A stretch of 64,000 bases of DNA from a virus: positions 1 through 64,000 of IMG/VR virus record IMGVR_UViG_3300034375_003113. One strand, 5' to 3'. Made by a program: the position numbers and the translations under genes. A model generated the notes under the pieces. The model was given only the letters and a program-made list of their open reading frames with translations, was not told where the DNA came from and searched no databases. How positions within the stretch are numbered: the stretch's first letter is position 1; each line of letters opens with the position of its first letter. Below, piece by piece: positions 1-7,542 of this stretch.

Positions 1-999
1 CATATCAAAGTCTTCACCAAATTCTTCTTTAATACTATCTGTCATTGTGTCAAAAAATTCTTCTTTACCTAAATCTTCTTCTATTAAAGCTGTTTCAAAA
101 GTTTCGGTTAAATCATTTGCTTCAATAAAATCATTAAATGTTTCTACAGCGTAATCTTCTATTTTAAATTCTTCTATTTTACCAAAATCATCTTCTACTA
201 TAATAGACGTATCTACACTTACAACTTCAAAATCTTTTATTGCGTCTTCTACATATTCATCATAAGATTTACCATCATCTGTTTTAAAATCTGCTATTTC
301 TTCTAACGCTTCGTTATCGTAAGTGCAAGCGTTTGGTACTCTTTCATAACAGTATAAAAATGTTTCGGAAGTAGATGTTGATGTTGTACTGTTTGTAGTT
401 ACAACTAAACTTGGATCATTAATGTCAGGACCATAATGACCTGTTGTGTAAGCAGGTGTTGTATTAGATAGCTCTGCTTTGATAGAATAATCTGATTTTG
501 TGTTAGCATTTACAGTAATTGTATCTGTATAATTTGTTCCATAAGTATTATTTGTTCCTGATATAACTCTTTGTTGAGTAATTACATTTCCATTATCATC
601 TGTAAGAGTTTGTTTCATTGTAACATTAGAAGTAGAACCGCTCCAAAACCAAATATCCAATCCAAATGTAGATGTAAAACCAGAATTAATTTGTGATTTA
701 GTTAAACCACCATCTGTGCTTAATGATACAGTTGAATCTGCTGATGAGTTGTGAGTTGTTGCTAATGTATTTGAACCGTGAAAGGTCATATTAGACGAAT
801 AGTTCCAACTACCGTCTTGGAAATTAGGTGATAATAGATTATCTGTTGTTACGCCAGGTACAGTTGTTGTAGTGGTTGTAACACAGGTCTGGTCACCCAA
901 CTCGTTTTCAGTACAAGTAGTTTCTGCGTTACTACTTCTTGTTACTAAAATCGTAAGGATTAAGACCGTGAATAAAATTATATACTTTGTATGTCGCAT
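1..999 (-). CDS. Secreted acidic Thr/Ser-rich protein, 3' end outside window
   Basis: The reading frame is open from an ATG at 999 to the window edge, giving 333 residues of a longer protein. The N-terminus is a clear Sec signal peptide: MRHTK, a hydrophobic run to about residue 20, then a small-residue cleavage region ending SSNA. Residues 30-220 are rich in Thr, Ser, Asn and Gly and look like beta-sandwich sequence. From about 235 the protein becomes strongly acidic with repeated DDFG, EEF and EED motifs. Two Cys pairs (about 30 and 41; 221 and 228) would suit a periplasmic location. I do not recognise the family. It sits downstream of another signal-peptide protein at the end of a lysis-type cassette. 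Surface or exclusion functions are possible but not shown. Confidence 0.75.
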   Translation of the reverse strand, partial: MRHTKYIILFTVLILTILVTRSSNAETTCTENELGDQTCVTTTTTTVPGVTTDNLLSPNFQDGSWNYSSNMTFHGSNTLATTHNSSADSTVSLSTDGGLTKSQINSGFTSTFGLDIWFWSGSTSNVTMKQTLTDDNGNVITQQRVISGTNNTYGTNYTDTITVNANTKSDYSIKAELSNTTPAYTTGHYGPDINDPSLVVTTNSTTSTSTSETFLYCYERVPNACTYDNEALEEIADFKTDDGKSYDEYVEDAIKDFEVVSVDTSIIVEDDFGKIEEFKIEDYAVETFNDFIEANDLTETFETALIEEDLGKEEFFDTMTDSIKEEFGEDFDM

Positions 1000-1048
1000 A
1001 GATTATAAGGGCACTCCAAAGAATAATGTTAAGGGTATCAATATCCAT
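932..1048 (-). CDS. Possible 38-aa single-span membrane protein
   Basis: A short frame starts 8 nt after the upstream stop codon and overlaps the start of the next gene by 68 nt in another frame. It begins MDIDTLN and has one hydrophobic helix at about residues 7-26, with charged residues at the C-terminus. An AGAAG sequence lies about 10 nt before the ATG. The good spacing and the helix argue for it; the long overlap and short length argue against it. Proteomics or conservation in relatives would be needed to settle it. Confidence 0.3.
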   Translation of the reverse strand: MDIDTLNIILWSALIIYATYKVYNFIHGLNPYDFSNKK

Positions 1049-1055
1049 TTTTTAT

Positions 1056-1787
1056 TTACTTCTTTTTTTTTTCTATCTCTTTGATTAACTTTTTTTTTTC
1101 AGCTTCAATTTTTTCTAATTCACTTTGTTGTTTTTCAATGATCTCTTTATTTGCTTTTAGTTTTTCATTGTACTCTTTTTTTAATTCTTTATTTTTCTTT
1201 TCAATAATACTTAATCTTGCTGTGTATTGTTCAAAGTCTGGTCTTAATTTACCATACTTCTTCCATTGTTCTTTTGCTTCGTTACCAATTTTACCTTCAA
1301 AAGGACAAGGTGTTCCAGATTGTTCCATAGCATAAAATACTCTTTCGTCCTGACACAGAATAGATACAGCAGCCACTTTCATACCTAAATCGTTTAATAC
1401 TTTAGATAGTTTAATTCTTTCACAATTCTCGTCTGTTCTATATGTACCACCTGATACACCTAAACCAAATGTTGATACACCTGCTGATATACCTACTGTA
1501 CAAAGGTCTTGCGACATTGCTGACATAGATGGTGCTGATGATGAATTGACTACTCTTTGATCGCCTGTATAGGCATTAGTAGTGTTTGTAGTTGTGCTAT
1601 TACTACTTGAACCTGATTGGTAGGTCGTTGTAGTTTCTGCCGAATAACCACCTGAAATAGAAGTGTTTGAACCACTACTATTGGATTGTGTTAATGTATC
1701 TGTTGATGTTGAGGTCGTGTCAGCCCAAGTAACTTGTGTAAGTCCCATAACGAAACATAATAAAAGACCTGTAATTAGTCTTTTCAT
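1056..1787 (-). CDS. Secreted phage protein with C-terminal coiled coil
   Basis: The 243-residue product has a Sec signal peptide (MKRLITGLLLCF, hydrophobic to about 17, cleavage near TWA). A Ser/Thr/Asn linker at about 23-85 follows. Next comes a compact domain at about 90-180 with five Cys, including the stretches DENCERIKLSK and CPFEGKIGNEAK. The tail, residues 190-243, is a Lys/Glu coiled coil. From memory, the central domain occurs in many marine phage contigs without a known role. AAAGGAAAC supports the start, and a TATAAATA box lies directly upstream. Export by a phage suggests action in the periplasm at lysis or superinfection; this is inference. Confidence 0.8.
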   Translation of the reverse strand: MKRLITGLLLCFVMGLTQVTWADTTSTSTDTLTQSNSSGSNTSISGGYSAETTTTYQSGSSSNSTTTNTTNAYTGDQRVVNSSSAPSMSAMSQDLCTVGISAGVSTFGLGVSGGTYRTDENCERIKLSKVLNDLGMKVAAVSILCQDERVFYAMEQSGTPCPFEGKIGNEAKEQWKKYGKLRPDFEQYTARLSIIEKKNKELKKEYNEKLKANKEIIEKQQSELEKIEAEKKKLIKEIEKKKK

Positions 1788-1802
1788 TTGTTTCCTTTAT
1801 TA

Positions 1803-2069
1803 TTATTTATATGATTTTAACTCGTCAATTTCTTTTTTTAATTGTTCAATTTGTGTTTTCATTACTTCCACATCTGTGTGACTACGACTTGGTTGTTCTC
1901 TGTAGGATTCAAATTGGACCTTGTTCATCATAGTATTGTGTTCTAATATATCAAGTCTTTCTTCTAAATGAAATACAAATGCGGCTGCTGAAACAACAGT
2001 AATAATAATTACTGCTAATGTTTTTAGTGATACTCTTAATTCTGTTGTTTCGTCAATCTTGTGTGCCAT
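1803..2069 (-). CDS. Membrane-anchored coiled-coil protein
   Basis: This 88-residue protein has a short charged N-terminus, one hydrophobic segment at about residues 17-35 (TLAVIIITVVSAAAFVF), and then a heptad-like charged region running to the C-terminus (EERLDILEHN, IEQLKKEIDEL). The topology suggests an N-terminal anchor with a long helical domain on one side of the membrane. It lies between two genes of the lysis-type cassette. A holin-accessory or spanin-like role is possible, but a full spanin pair is already present nearby. Function unknown. Confidence 0.75.
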   Translation of the reverse strand: MAHKIDETTELRVSLKTLAVIIITVVSAAAFVFHLEERLDILEHNTMMNKVQFESYREQPSRSHTDVEVMKTQIEQLKKEIDELKSYK

Positions 2070-2747
2070 CTATTTCTTTTTCTTTTTCTTAAAGGGATTT
2101 GATGGTTTTTTTATTTTTTTGAATGGAGCTGCGATTGCGTTACCAGCCGCCTTGCAGGCATTTGCCGCTGGTCTTGTATCAACGGTAATACTTGGTTGTA
2201 ATGTAACACCAACACCAAGTGCTAATTTAACATCTGCACCTACGGTTAGTTTACCATCATCTACTGTTGCACCGCCACCTACTTTTGCACCAATCTGAGG
2301 ACCAACTGAAACTTTTGCACCTACTGAGGCATTGTTTCTGTCTGAGCCAATTGTTGTACTTGCACCTACTTCAGCACAAGAACCAGCGATAGCACCTGCG
2401 TGTCCTTCAGCACCATTAGTACCTATTGAACCACCTACTCCTACATCTGAATATACTTTTGTACCTGCATGTGCTTCTGATTTAACTCCGACACCACCAA
2501 CTTTAGTTTCATTCTCTACATTAGAGTATGCACCAACTTCAGCGTGAGCACCTACACTTGCACTTGCGTTTCCTTTTTTTGCTTCTGCAACTGCACCTGC
2601 TTCGGCTTCTGAATATGCACCTGCATTTGCTGTTGTACCTTTACCTAAATTTTTTGAAGTATCAGCACTAGCACTTGCGCCAGTTGTTGCTGAAGCTGAA
2701 TTTTTAGTTTTTTCAGTTTTACTTCCTGCTTTTGTATCTGTTGCCAT
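2070..2747 (-). CDS. Ala/Gly-rich beta-repeat protein with poly-Lys tail
   Basis: The 225-residue protein is almost entirely Ala, Gly, Val, Ser and Thr, in an alternating pattern such as AEVGAYSNVE, AHAGTKVYSDVGVGG and VGAKVSVGPQIGAKVGGG. This resembles stacked short beta strands. Two Cys are present. The last 20 residues are strongly basic and end in six lysines. There is no signal peptide. Its stop overlaps the start codon of nothing downstream, while its own start overlaps the stop of the lipoprotein gene (TAATG). The basic tail could bind nucleic acid or membrane phosphate. I do not recognise the family. Confidence 0.7.
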   Translation of the reverse strand: MATDTKAGSKTEKTKNSASATTGASASADTSKNLGKGTTANAGAYSEAEAGAVAEAKKGNASASVGAHAEVGAYSNVENETKVGGVGVKSEAHAGTKVYSDVGVGGSIGTNGAEGHAGAIAGSCAEVGASTTIGSDRNNASVGAKVSVGPQIGAKVGGGATVDDGKLTVGADVKLALGVGVTLQPSITVDTRPAANACKAAGNAIAAPFKKIKKPSNPFKKKKKK

Positions 2748-3133
2748 TATTTGTTATCCTTATCTGACTCATAGTATTCTTTATACTTATCAAGTAAGTC
2801 ATTTGTTATCTTTAATTGATTTCTTATTTGAGCAAAGTTCTTTGCTATTAATTGATAATCGTTATCTGTAAGACCAAATAACACAGGATCAAGTCCTTGT
2901 TCTTCCATCTTCTTAAATACTTCATCAGCATTTTCAGATGTTATGATTATCCATTTAATCTTTTCTAACTGTAAAGGTGTAGGCTTCTCTAATTGAAGCT
3001 CTTGTCTTTTTACTTCTTCCTTAAATATACTTAACTTCTTAACGCCTGAGCAGTTAGTAAGGAATATACTTAGGATTACTAATAGAAGGACATTCAGGAT
3101 TGATTTCTGATTTCTTCGTAGCATTCTTTTCAC
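2747..3133 (-). CDS. Outer-membrane spanin lipoprotein (o-spanin)
   Basis: The 128-residue protein has a basic N-terminus, a hydrophobic run at about 13-26 and a lipobox LTNC with Cys at 28, typical of a lipoprotein signal peptide. The mature part is helical, with a conserved-looking core (KWIIITSENADEV, DPVLFGLTDNDY, NFAQIRNQL). Its start lies inside the preceding spanin gene: 80 nt overlap in another frame, the arrangement of lambda Rz/Rz1. O-spanins bridge to the inner-membrane partner and fuse the membranes in the last step of lysis. The assignment rests on the lipobox and this overlap. Confidence 0.75.
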   Translation of the reverse strand: MKRMLRRNQKSILNVLLLVILSIFLTNCSGVKKLSIFKEEVKRQELQLEKPTPLQLEKIKWIIITSENADEVFKKMEEQGLDPVLFGLTDNDYQLIAKNFAQIRNQLKITNDLLDKYKEYYESDKDNK

Positions 3134-3518
3134 TTTCAGTTAATGGTGATCCACTAGCAATCTCTATACATCTTGTAGCGTTATCACTGCCTTTGTTTAT
3201 AATTCTTTCTATGACCTTTGTTCTATCAATGGCCAGTTTACCAATATCTCTATCTTTCTTTGAAAATCTTTTGTCTAAATCGTCTAAATCTTTTTTGAGA
3301 TTACCAACTAATTCGTTTATCTTTTTGTTTGCTTCTAATATTTCAGCAAAATCTTTCTTTTGATTTTCTATTAGTGTCTTTTGTTCGGATACAGCAGACT
3401 CTAGTTTAACTGCATTTGCTTTAAGTATAGTGTTGTCTTTCTGTAACTTAAAAATGTATCCACCAGCGCCGATTAAAGCGCTGATGAATATTCCAATAAA
3501 AAATAATCTAATTCCCAT
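3054..3518 (-). CDS. Inner-membrane spanin (i-spanin)
   Basis: The 154-residue product has one N-terminal membrane segment (about 4-22, LFFIGIFISALIGAGGYIF). A long charged coiled coil follows at about 25-110, then a C-terminal region containing two Cys (RCIEIASGSPLTES, INPECPS). This is the expected layout of an Rz-like inner-membrane spanin: cytoplasmic tip, membrane anchor, periplasmic coiled coil. The downstream lipoprotein gene begins inside it. The Cys could form dimer disulfides. The family is known from marine phages by memory only. Confidence 0.75.
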   Translation of the reverse strand: MGIRLFFIGIFISALIGAGGYIFKLQKDNTILKANAVKLESAVSEQKTLIENQKKDFAEILEANKKINELVGNLKKDLDDLDKRFSKKDRDIGKLAIDRTKVIERIINKGSDNATRCIEIASGSPLTESEKNATKKSEINPECPSISNPKYIPY

Positions 3519-3524
3519 GGTTGA

Positions 3525-3683
3525 TTAGTCTTTTTTCCAAATCGCCCATAGACCCCAAGCAATTGACGCCCATGCAGCCATTTTAGCAAAAGGTCCTGCA
3601 AATAATATAATGCAACCCATTGCTACTAAAGCACCACCATGCCATGATGATACTTCTTTTACTCTACTTTTTAACCATTTCAT
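3525..3683 (-). CDS. Small two-helix membrane protein, candidate holin
   Basis: A 52-residue frame begins MKWLKSRVKEVSSW and is preceded by AAGGAGTAAACTAT, an excellent ribosome site 6-7 nt from the ATG. Two hydrophobic stretches (about 17-31 and 34-49) are separated by a Gly-Pro turn, and the C-terminus is KKD. Position between the DUF1353 gene and the i-spanin fits a holin or anti-holin. Small size and two helices match class II holins, but no sequence signature proves the function. Confidence 0.65.
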   Translation of the reverse strand: MKWLKSRVKEVSSWHGGALVAMGCIILFAGPFAKMAAWASIAWGLWAIWKKD

Positions 3684-3702
3684 ATAGTTTACTCCTTATA
3701 TG

Positions 3703-4281
3703 TTATTTGATTGTTTCGTTTCTTTTTCTATGACCATTCCAAGCAACAAAGCCACCTATTCTTAATGACCAATACGCTAAGTAGTTCATAAAATAGAAAC
3801 CGTTTACTTCTATGTTTATATCTCTAAAGATTTGATCTGCTTTTTTCTGATCAACTAATAGAAGTGAACCTGATTTATCTGCTGGTTTACAAGCAGTGTA
3901 CTTGTACATATAATCGTGTACGAGACCACCAATTAATAATACGCCAACTGGTGAAAAAAATGTTCTTAAAAATTTAGGTATACTTGCACCATCAAATTGA
4001 AAACCTTTTGGTATTACATACTCGGCACCATTTATATTATATCTCCAGTTCTTTGTTAGTTCCCAATTTCTTGTTGATAATAACCACATTGCAATACCTT
4101 TCCAAAATCCTTTACCTTTTGTTTTAATTGGTATAGGTTTTAGTTGAGGCATTTCTTCATATTTAAATTTTATGTTACTTTTTCTTTTATCTAATAAGTT
4201 TATAATAAAACCTATTATTACAAATAATATCAATAATGACCATTGCCAAAACTTCATTGCTAATGCGATTAATAATTCCAT
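3703..4281 (-). CDS. DUF1353-family protein with N-terminal membrane anchor
   Basis: The 192-residue protein starts with a hydrophobic segment (about 12-30), then a basic linker. A domain at about 70-180 contains the DUF1353 signatures GFQFDGASIPKFLRTFF and GLVHDYMYKY and a second Asp/Ala helix (KKADQIFRDI). The conserved His-Asp in GLVHD could be catalytic or metal binding; biochemical function of the family is unsettled. Members are frequent in phage lysis modules, and here it lies directly before the holin and spanin candidates. A lytic enzyme role is therefore plausible, particularly because no classical endolysin is visible in the window. Confidence 0.75.
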   Translation of the reverse strand: MELLIALAMKFWQWSLLILFVIIGFIINLLDKRKSNIKFKYEEMPQLKPIPIKTKGKGFWKGIAMWLLSTRNWELTKNWRYNINGAEYVIPKGFQFDGASIPKFLRTFFSPVGVLLIGGLVHDYMYKYTACKPADKSGSLLLVDQKKADQIFRDINIEVNGFYFMNYLAYWSLRIGGFVAWNGHRKRNETIK

Positions 4282-4282
4282 A

Positions 4283-4498
4283 TTATTTCTTCTCTTTCTT
4301 TTTACTTGCTGTGACCATAGGTTTAATTGTTCCTAACCCTGGCCCTTTTGCTGTTGCAGCTAATTGAGGCAATTGTGCTGTGTATCTTCTATCTGGAGAA
4401 GATTGAGAACCGCCTAAGGATGCCATAGGTTTTAATGTGTCAACAGGTCCTATAGCGAACCCTCTCATATACTCTCTTAATTCTTTATAAGTTTTCAT
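4283..4498 (-). CDS. Small protein with capsid-targeting-like N-terminus
   Basis: This 71-residue protein begins MKTYKELREYMRG, close to the T4 capsid-targeting peptide, with a gp21-type site L-R-E at residues 7-9. The remainder is Pro/Gly/Ala-rich and disordered-looking, with two copies of a TLKPM/TIKPM motif, and ends in a Lys-rich tail. The size, basic end and leader resemble T4 internal proteins, but that is inference. Start overlaps the upstream gene's stop by 4 nt (ATGA). Confidence 0.65.
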   Translation of the reverse strand: MKTYKELREYMRGFAIGPVDTLKPMASLGGSQSSPDRRYTAQLPQLAATAKGPGLGTIKPMVTASKKKEKK

Positions 4499-5097
4499 AC
4501 GTACTTTGATAGTAATTTTGAAGCAACTTTGTTTCTAAAATCCTCTGAAACTGTAGATTTTATTTGTCTATCTACAACATATCTAAATGCTGTCATAGCA
4601 AATTCTTCAGTATATGTACCTTTTTCTTTTTTTGATTTGATATTGTTTACTATAGGTTTAATTTGATTTTCTTCTATGTCTTGGTTAGACTCAATCTTAT
4701 TAATTAAATTTTCTAGTTCAACTTTATCATAGTCTTCACGTCTTAATAAGCTAGTTACATCTTTTTTCTTTTTCTTTACGTGTACACCAGGTTCTACTGC
4801 TGGCGGCATTGCAAGATTTGATCCATTGCCTACTGCATTAGCAGGTGCGTCTTCTTTTACAGGCATACCTTTTTTAACCATACGTGATAATGCCATACCA
4901 GATATAAAAGGTATCTTTTTTCTTCTTAAAGCGTCTAGCGCTCTATCAGGTATTCTGTCAAATATTTTTCTTAATTTATTTGCTTGATCTGTTGAGATTG
5001 TTTTATCTTTTAGTCCTGCATATTGTCTTGCCAACATGTCTATTTGACTATCAGAAAATTCTCTTATAATTGATCTTATTTCTTTAAAGGTTTTCAT
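4495..5097 (-). CDS. Conserved phage protein with capsid-targeting-like N-terminus
   Basis: The 200-residue protein starts MKTFKEIRSIIREF, with a candidate gp21 cleavage site I-R-E at 11-13. Residues 15-80 look helical and contain RIPDRALDALRRKKIPFISGMAL, followed by a disordered Pro/Ala/Asn segment and a KKKKK cluster near 108. The C-terminal 85 residues are helical (FAMTAFRYVVDRQI, FRNKVASKLLSKYV). I know no function. It neighbours two more leader-bearing genes, consistent with a set of virion-internal proteins. Confidence 0.7.
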   Translation of the reverse strand: MKTFKEIRSIIREFSDSQIDMLARQYAGLKDKTISTDQANKLRKIFDRIPDRALDALRRKKIPFISGMALSRMVKKGMPVKEDAPANAVGNGSNLAMPPAVEPGVHVKKKKKDVTSLLRREDYDKVELENLINKIESNQDIEENQIKPIVNNIKSKKEKGTYTEEFAMTAFRYVVDRQIKSTVSEDFRNKVASKLLSKYV

Positions 5098-5687
5098 TAA
5101 AATTTTACCCTCTCTATGTTGTCCTCTGATACTATAATTTGTTTTTTAGTATCTTCATTTATAACATGATATAGGTTTACGCCGAATAGATTATCAAAAG
5201 GTTTCTGATTTTCAGTTGTATATACTACATCACCTACATCAGCAGTTTGTTCGCCATTTAAATCTTCTAATCTGTCAATCATTATAAATCTACCTTCTGG
5301 TAAAAAATCAAAACCTACAGACTCTTTTAGATCATCATCATAAGCGACCAAGTCGTTTTCAATAAGATGTTTATATAAACCTCTTTCTAATTCTACAGCG
5401 TTAATATCTTTATTCTCTTTTAACAATAGTGCCAAAGCAGTTGCGTATGAGGCAAACTTTGATTTACCACCAGGTAATAACCCTAGTAGTCTTTTCAAAT
5501 TGAATACAAATCTGTGTAGTATAGTATAAGAATCTTTTTCTTTTGCTGATTTCAAAGTTTTAGCTTTTCTTAATACTTTACCATTGTCATCAATTATACC
5601 CAACTTATAAGCGTCATGTTGTTTCCAAGGAGTAACTAACATTTTAATTACTCTATAAGTTATTAATAAATCTATTGCTCTTCCCAT
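5097..5687 (-). CDS. Conserved T4-like phage protein, unknown function
   Basis: The 196-residue protein starts MGRAIDLLITYRVIKMLVTPWKQHDAYKLGIID. This N-terminal pattern (short helix, then VTPW and a GIID-x-x-GKVLRK strand-turn) recurs from memory in many marine T4-like phages. A helical middle at about 50-95 includes RFVFNLKRLLGLLPGGKSKFASYATALALLLKE. The C-terminal half is beta-rich and acidic. No catalytic motif is evident. It overlaps its neighbours by one base each and is probably translated with the adjacent small gene. Confidence 0.75.
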   Translation of the reverse strand: MGRAIDLLITYRVIKMLVTPWKQHDAYKLGIIDDNGKVLRKAKTLKSAKEKDSYTILHRFVFNLKRLLGLLPGGKSKFASYATALALLLKENKDINAVELERGLYKHLIENDLVAYDDDLKESVGFDFLPEGRFIMIDRLEDLNGEQTADVGDVVYTTENQKPFDNLFGVNLYHVINEDTKKQIIVSEDNIERVKF

Positions 5688-6049
5688 TATAATTTCTCCA
5701 AACTTGATAACAAAGTTTTATTTACTTTCACATTTGGCAACTCGTCTTCACTTACTACATTTAAATATTGTAAGAAAGTTTTTAGTACAGACCAATACTC
5801 TCTTTCAATCTTAAATAATAATAATGTAGCCGCAGCCTCATTACCAAAAACATTTGTCAATACTATGATATGATTTAATACTAATCTAGTTTTCAGTTCA
5901 CCTGTGGTTTTGTATTTACGAAATAAACGTTTAAGATACTTAAATCTTTTCACATCTTCATAAAACTCCTGTTCACTATCTAAATTAGGAACATTGTAGT
6001 TTTTTATGGCGTAAAATAACCAATTCTTCTTTGTTATCTTATCAAACAT
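5687..6049 (-). CDS. Conserved small helical phage protein
   Basis: The 120-residue protein contains a pattern seen across T4-like phages of marine bacteria: FDKITKKNWLFYAIKNYN at the start, then EFYEDVKRFKYLKRLFRKY, TRLVLNHIIVLTNVFGNEAA and a final SSLEKL. It is predominantly helical. No enzymatic motif or membrane segment is visible. Gene order next to the 196-residue protein is tight. Function unknown; virion association is only a guess from the neighbourhood. Confidence 0.75.
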   Translation of the reverse strand: MFDKITKKNWLFYAIKNYNVPNLDSEQEFYEDVKRFKYLKRLFRKYKTTGELKTRLVLNHIIVLTNVFGNEAAATLLLFKIEREYWSVLKTFLQYLNVVSEDELPNVKVNKTLLSSLEKL

Positions 6050-6480
6050 TAGCCAAGCTCTGCATAAACTTTAACAGCGCCGTTCTCTAGTGTTTCGTAT
6101 CTACCTTTTAGTTTTAACTCTTTGCCAACTTTATGACTAATTCCATCATCATTTATGTCAGAGCCGTCGGTATCTTTACCAAAACGACCACCATTAAATA
6201 CTAAAGCACTTTCAAAGTTACCTTTTTTATCATTAATTGTTATTGAGTCTTTTAACTGAACACCAATTGTTCTTAATCTAGTTTCTAATTGAGATAGAGC
6301 AGCCTCAGGCTGTATATACTCTTTATCAGCAATAGATCCAACAAAAGCATTCACTCTTTGTAAGATTGCAGGTTCATGTATATTGTGAGCACCCATTGAT
6401 CCATCTTCTACTGAAGATTGATGAGGTGTTCCAACGCCCATAGTTCCGCCTTCTTTTATGTGTTGTTTAAATGTTTTCAT
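6049..6480 (-). CDS. Small protein with capsid-targeting-like N-terminus
   Basis: The 143-residue product begins MKTFKQHIKEGG, very close to the T4 capsid-targeting peptide and ending in a gp21-type I-K-E|G site at residues 8-10. After a Gly/His linker (about 11-38), residues 40-143 form a globular mixed alpha/beta region with a DGSDINDDG loop that could bind calcium. The ORF overlaps the upstream 55-residue gene by ATGA, and AGGAGAAAA gives a good ribosome site. A packaged internal head protein is the favoured inference. Confidence 0.7.
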   Translation of the reverse strand: MKTFKQHIKEGGTMGVGTPHQSSVEDGSMGAHNIHEPAILQRVNAFVGSIADKEYIQPEAALSQLETRLRTIGVQLKDSITINDKKGNFESALVFNGGRFGKDTDGSDINDDGISHKVGKELKLKGRYETLENGAVKVYAELG

Positions 6481-6644
6481 TTTTCTCCTCGTTTTACTTC
6501 GTCTTTTAATTTCTTATAAGTTTTACCTGCTACCAGGTCTTCTTCAGCGTCATGTACTTCAGCTTCTTTTAACTTATCAAACTGAGCTTCATTTGGTGTA
6601 TTGTCAGCAAGATCCTCTATAAAGCTATCCCTATCTTCTTTCAT
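6477..6644 (-). CDS. Small acidic 55-aa protein
   Basis: This frame fills the space between two larger genes exactly: its ATG overlaps the upstream stop as ATGA (6641-6644) and its TGA overlaps the downstream ATG (6477-6480). The 55 residues (MKEDRDSFIEDLADN to KRGEK) are highly charged and probably helical. Perfect coupling at both ends supports a real gene. It is too short and too low in motifs for a functional call. Confidence 0.65.
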   Translation of the reverse strand: MKEDRDSFIEDLADNTPNEAQFDKLKEAEVHDAEEDLVAGKTYKKLKDEVKRGEK

Positions 6645-6955
6645 TTATCACCCTCATTTAATTGTTGAGGTTCTTCCTTAGTTTTTATATCTAAAGAAGG
6701 TTTTTCAACTGGGCCTGATTCAAGTGGTGGCACTTTTTTTTCTCTACTATGAATTATCTCTGCTTCTTTTTTACCATAGTTGTCATCATATTGTATAAGT
6801 TTTTCAACTTGTTGTAAGGCACCATGAACAGCACTCATATTTGCTTTCATTACTGATAAATCTTTTTCAATAGTCTTTATTCTATTGTTCAATTCATTAA
6901 ACGTTTTTTGAAGAGCAAATTTCTCTTTCATTAACGTTTGTGTTGTTATTCCCAT
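6641..6955 (-). CDS. Coiled-coil protein
   Basis: The 104-residue product is a coiled coil over about residues 8-65 (MKEKFALQKTFNELNNRIKTIEKDL). The tail is Pro/Glu/Lys-rich and probably disordered. AGGAG lies 8 nt before the start. It resembles small structural or chaperone-like phage proteins but no family is recognised. Confidence 0.65.
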   Translation of the reverse strand: MGITTQTLMKEKFALQKTFNELNNRIKTIEKDLSVMKANMSAVHGALQQVEKLIQYDDNYGKKEAEIIHSREKKVPPLESGPVEKPSLDIKTKEEPQQLNEGDK

Positions 6956-6972
6956 AATAATCTCCTAATATA

Positions 6973-7431
6973 TTACGCAATTGCGAAACCATGTCCGCCG
7001 ATTACATTCCAGTTTGAATTTTTAAATATACATACAACTGTTTCACCTTGAGCATTCAAAGTAATAGTAGTACCCCCACGCAAGTTAGTTGGTTGAATTA
7101 CTACGTCATTTGTACCACTTGTTGATGTATTAATAAAAATCTTAATTTGTCCATCAGAACCATCTGCTAATGATATTGCACCAGTTGCTGAAGTAGCGTT
7201 GATTTCAGTTATTGCTGAAGTTACGTTTGCAACCTGTGATGAAGCGTCAGCAGTTATTAATTGTGAATCTTGTGATAAACCTAACCAAGAAGGTATATTG
7301 TTAAACACATTTTCTGCTGATATTTTTTTATTGATTGGTGTCCCTGCTGGGTCATCCACTACGTGAAACAAGTCAGCTGATGCCAACGAGTCACCTAAAT
7401 CGGTCAATGCCGTTATTTTTTTGTCTGCCAT
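6973..7431 (-). CDS. Putative virion structural protein
   Basis: The 152-residue protein begins MADKKITALTDLGDSLASADLFHVVDDPAG, a start common in phage fibre and decoration proteins. Residues 60-150 are beta-rich and Gly/Thr/Asn-heavy (ITEINATSATGAISLADG, RGGTTITLNAQGETV), as in trimeric fibre tips or decoration domains. No signal peptide or membrane segment is present. It follows a terminator-like hairpin at 7508-7528, and a good SD (GGAG) precedes it. Assignment is by composition and N-terminal pattern. Confidence 0.65.
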   Translation of the reverse strand: MADKKITALTDLGDSLASADLFHVVDDPAGTPINKKISAENVFNNIPSWLGLSQDSQLITADASSQVANVTSAITEINATSATGAISLADGSDGQIKIFINTSTSGTNDVVIQPTNLRGGTTITLNAQGETVVCIFKNSNWNVIGGHGFAIA

Positions 7432-7507
7432 TTTTTTCTCCTGTTAACCCTTTCGGGAATGCTACTCTAGGTATTTGCCTAGATCAATTTGTTCATATAG
7501 TATATAT

Positions 7508-7528
7508 AAGGGCACTTTAAGCACCCTT
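7508..7528 (-). terminator. Hairpin downstream of the 7543-8100 gene
   Basis: On the minus strand AAGGGTGC and GTGCCCTT form an 8-bp stem with two G-U pairs and a TTAAA loop, followed by an A/T-rich stretch. The pairing is better on the minus than the plus strand because the wobbles become mismatches there. The U tract is imperfect, so termination may be partial. Confidence 0.5.
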
Positions 7529-7542
7529 ATATGATTTTGTTA

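Noticed and set aside
872-1084. Plus-strand open frame
   Set aside because: It is antisense to a signal-peptide gene and a small membrane protein frame, has no ribosome site and low-complexity Phe/Leu/Ser content.
1804-1811. TATAAATA before the secreted protein gene at 1056-1787
   Set aside because: Exact match, but it overlaps the previous stop and would leave an 11-nt leader; the 8-mer is common in AT-rich DNA, so it is not listed as a feature.
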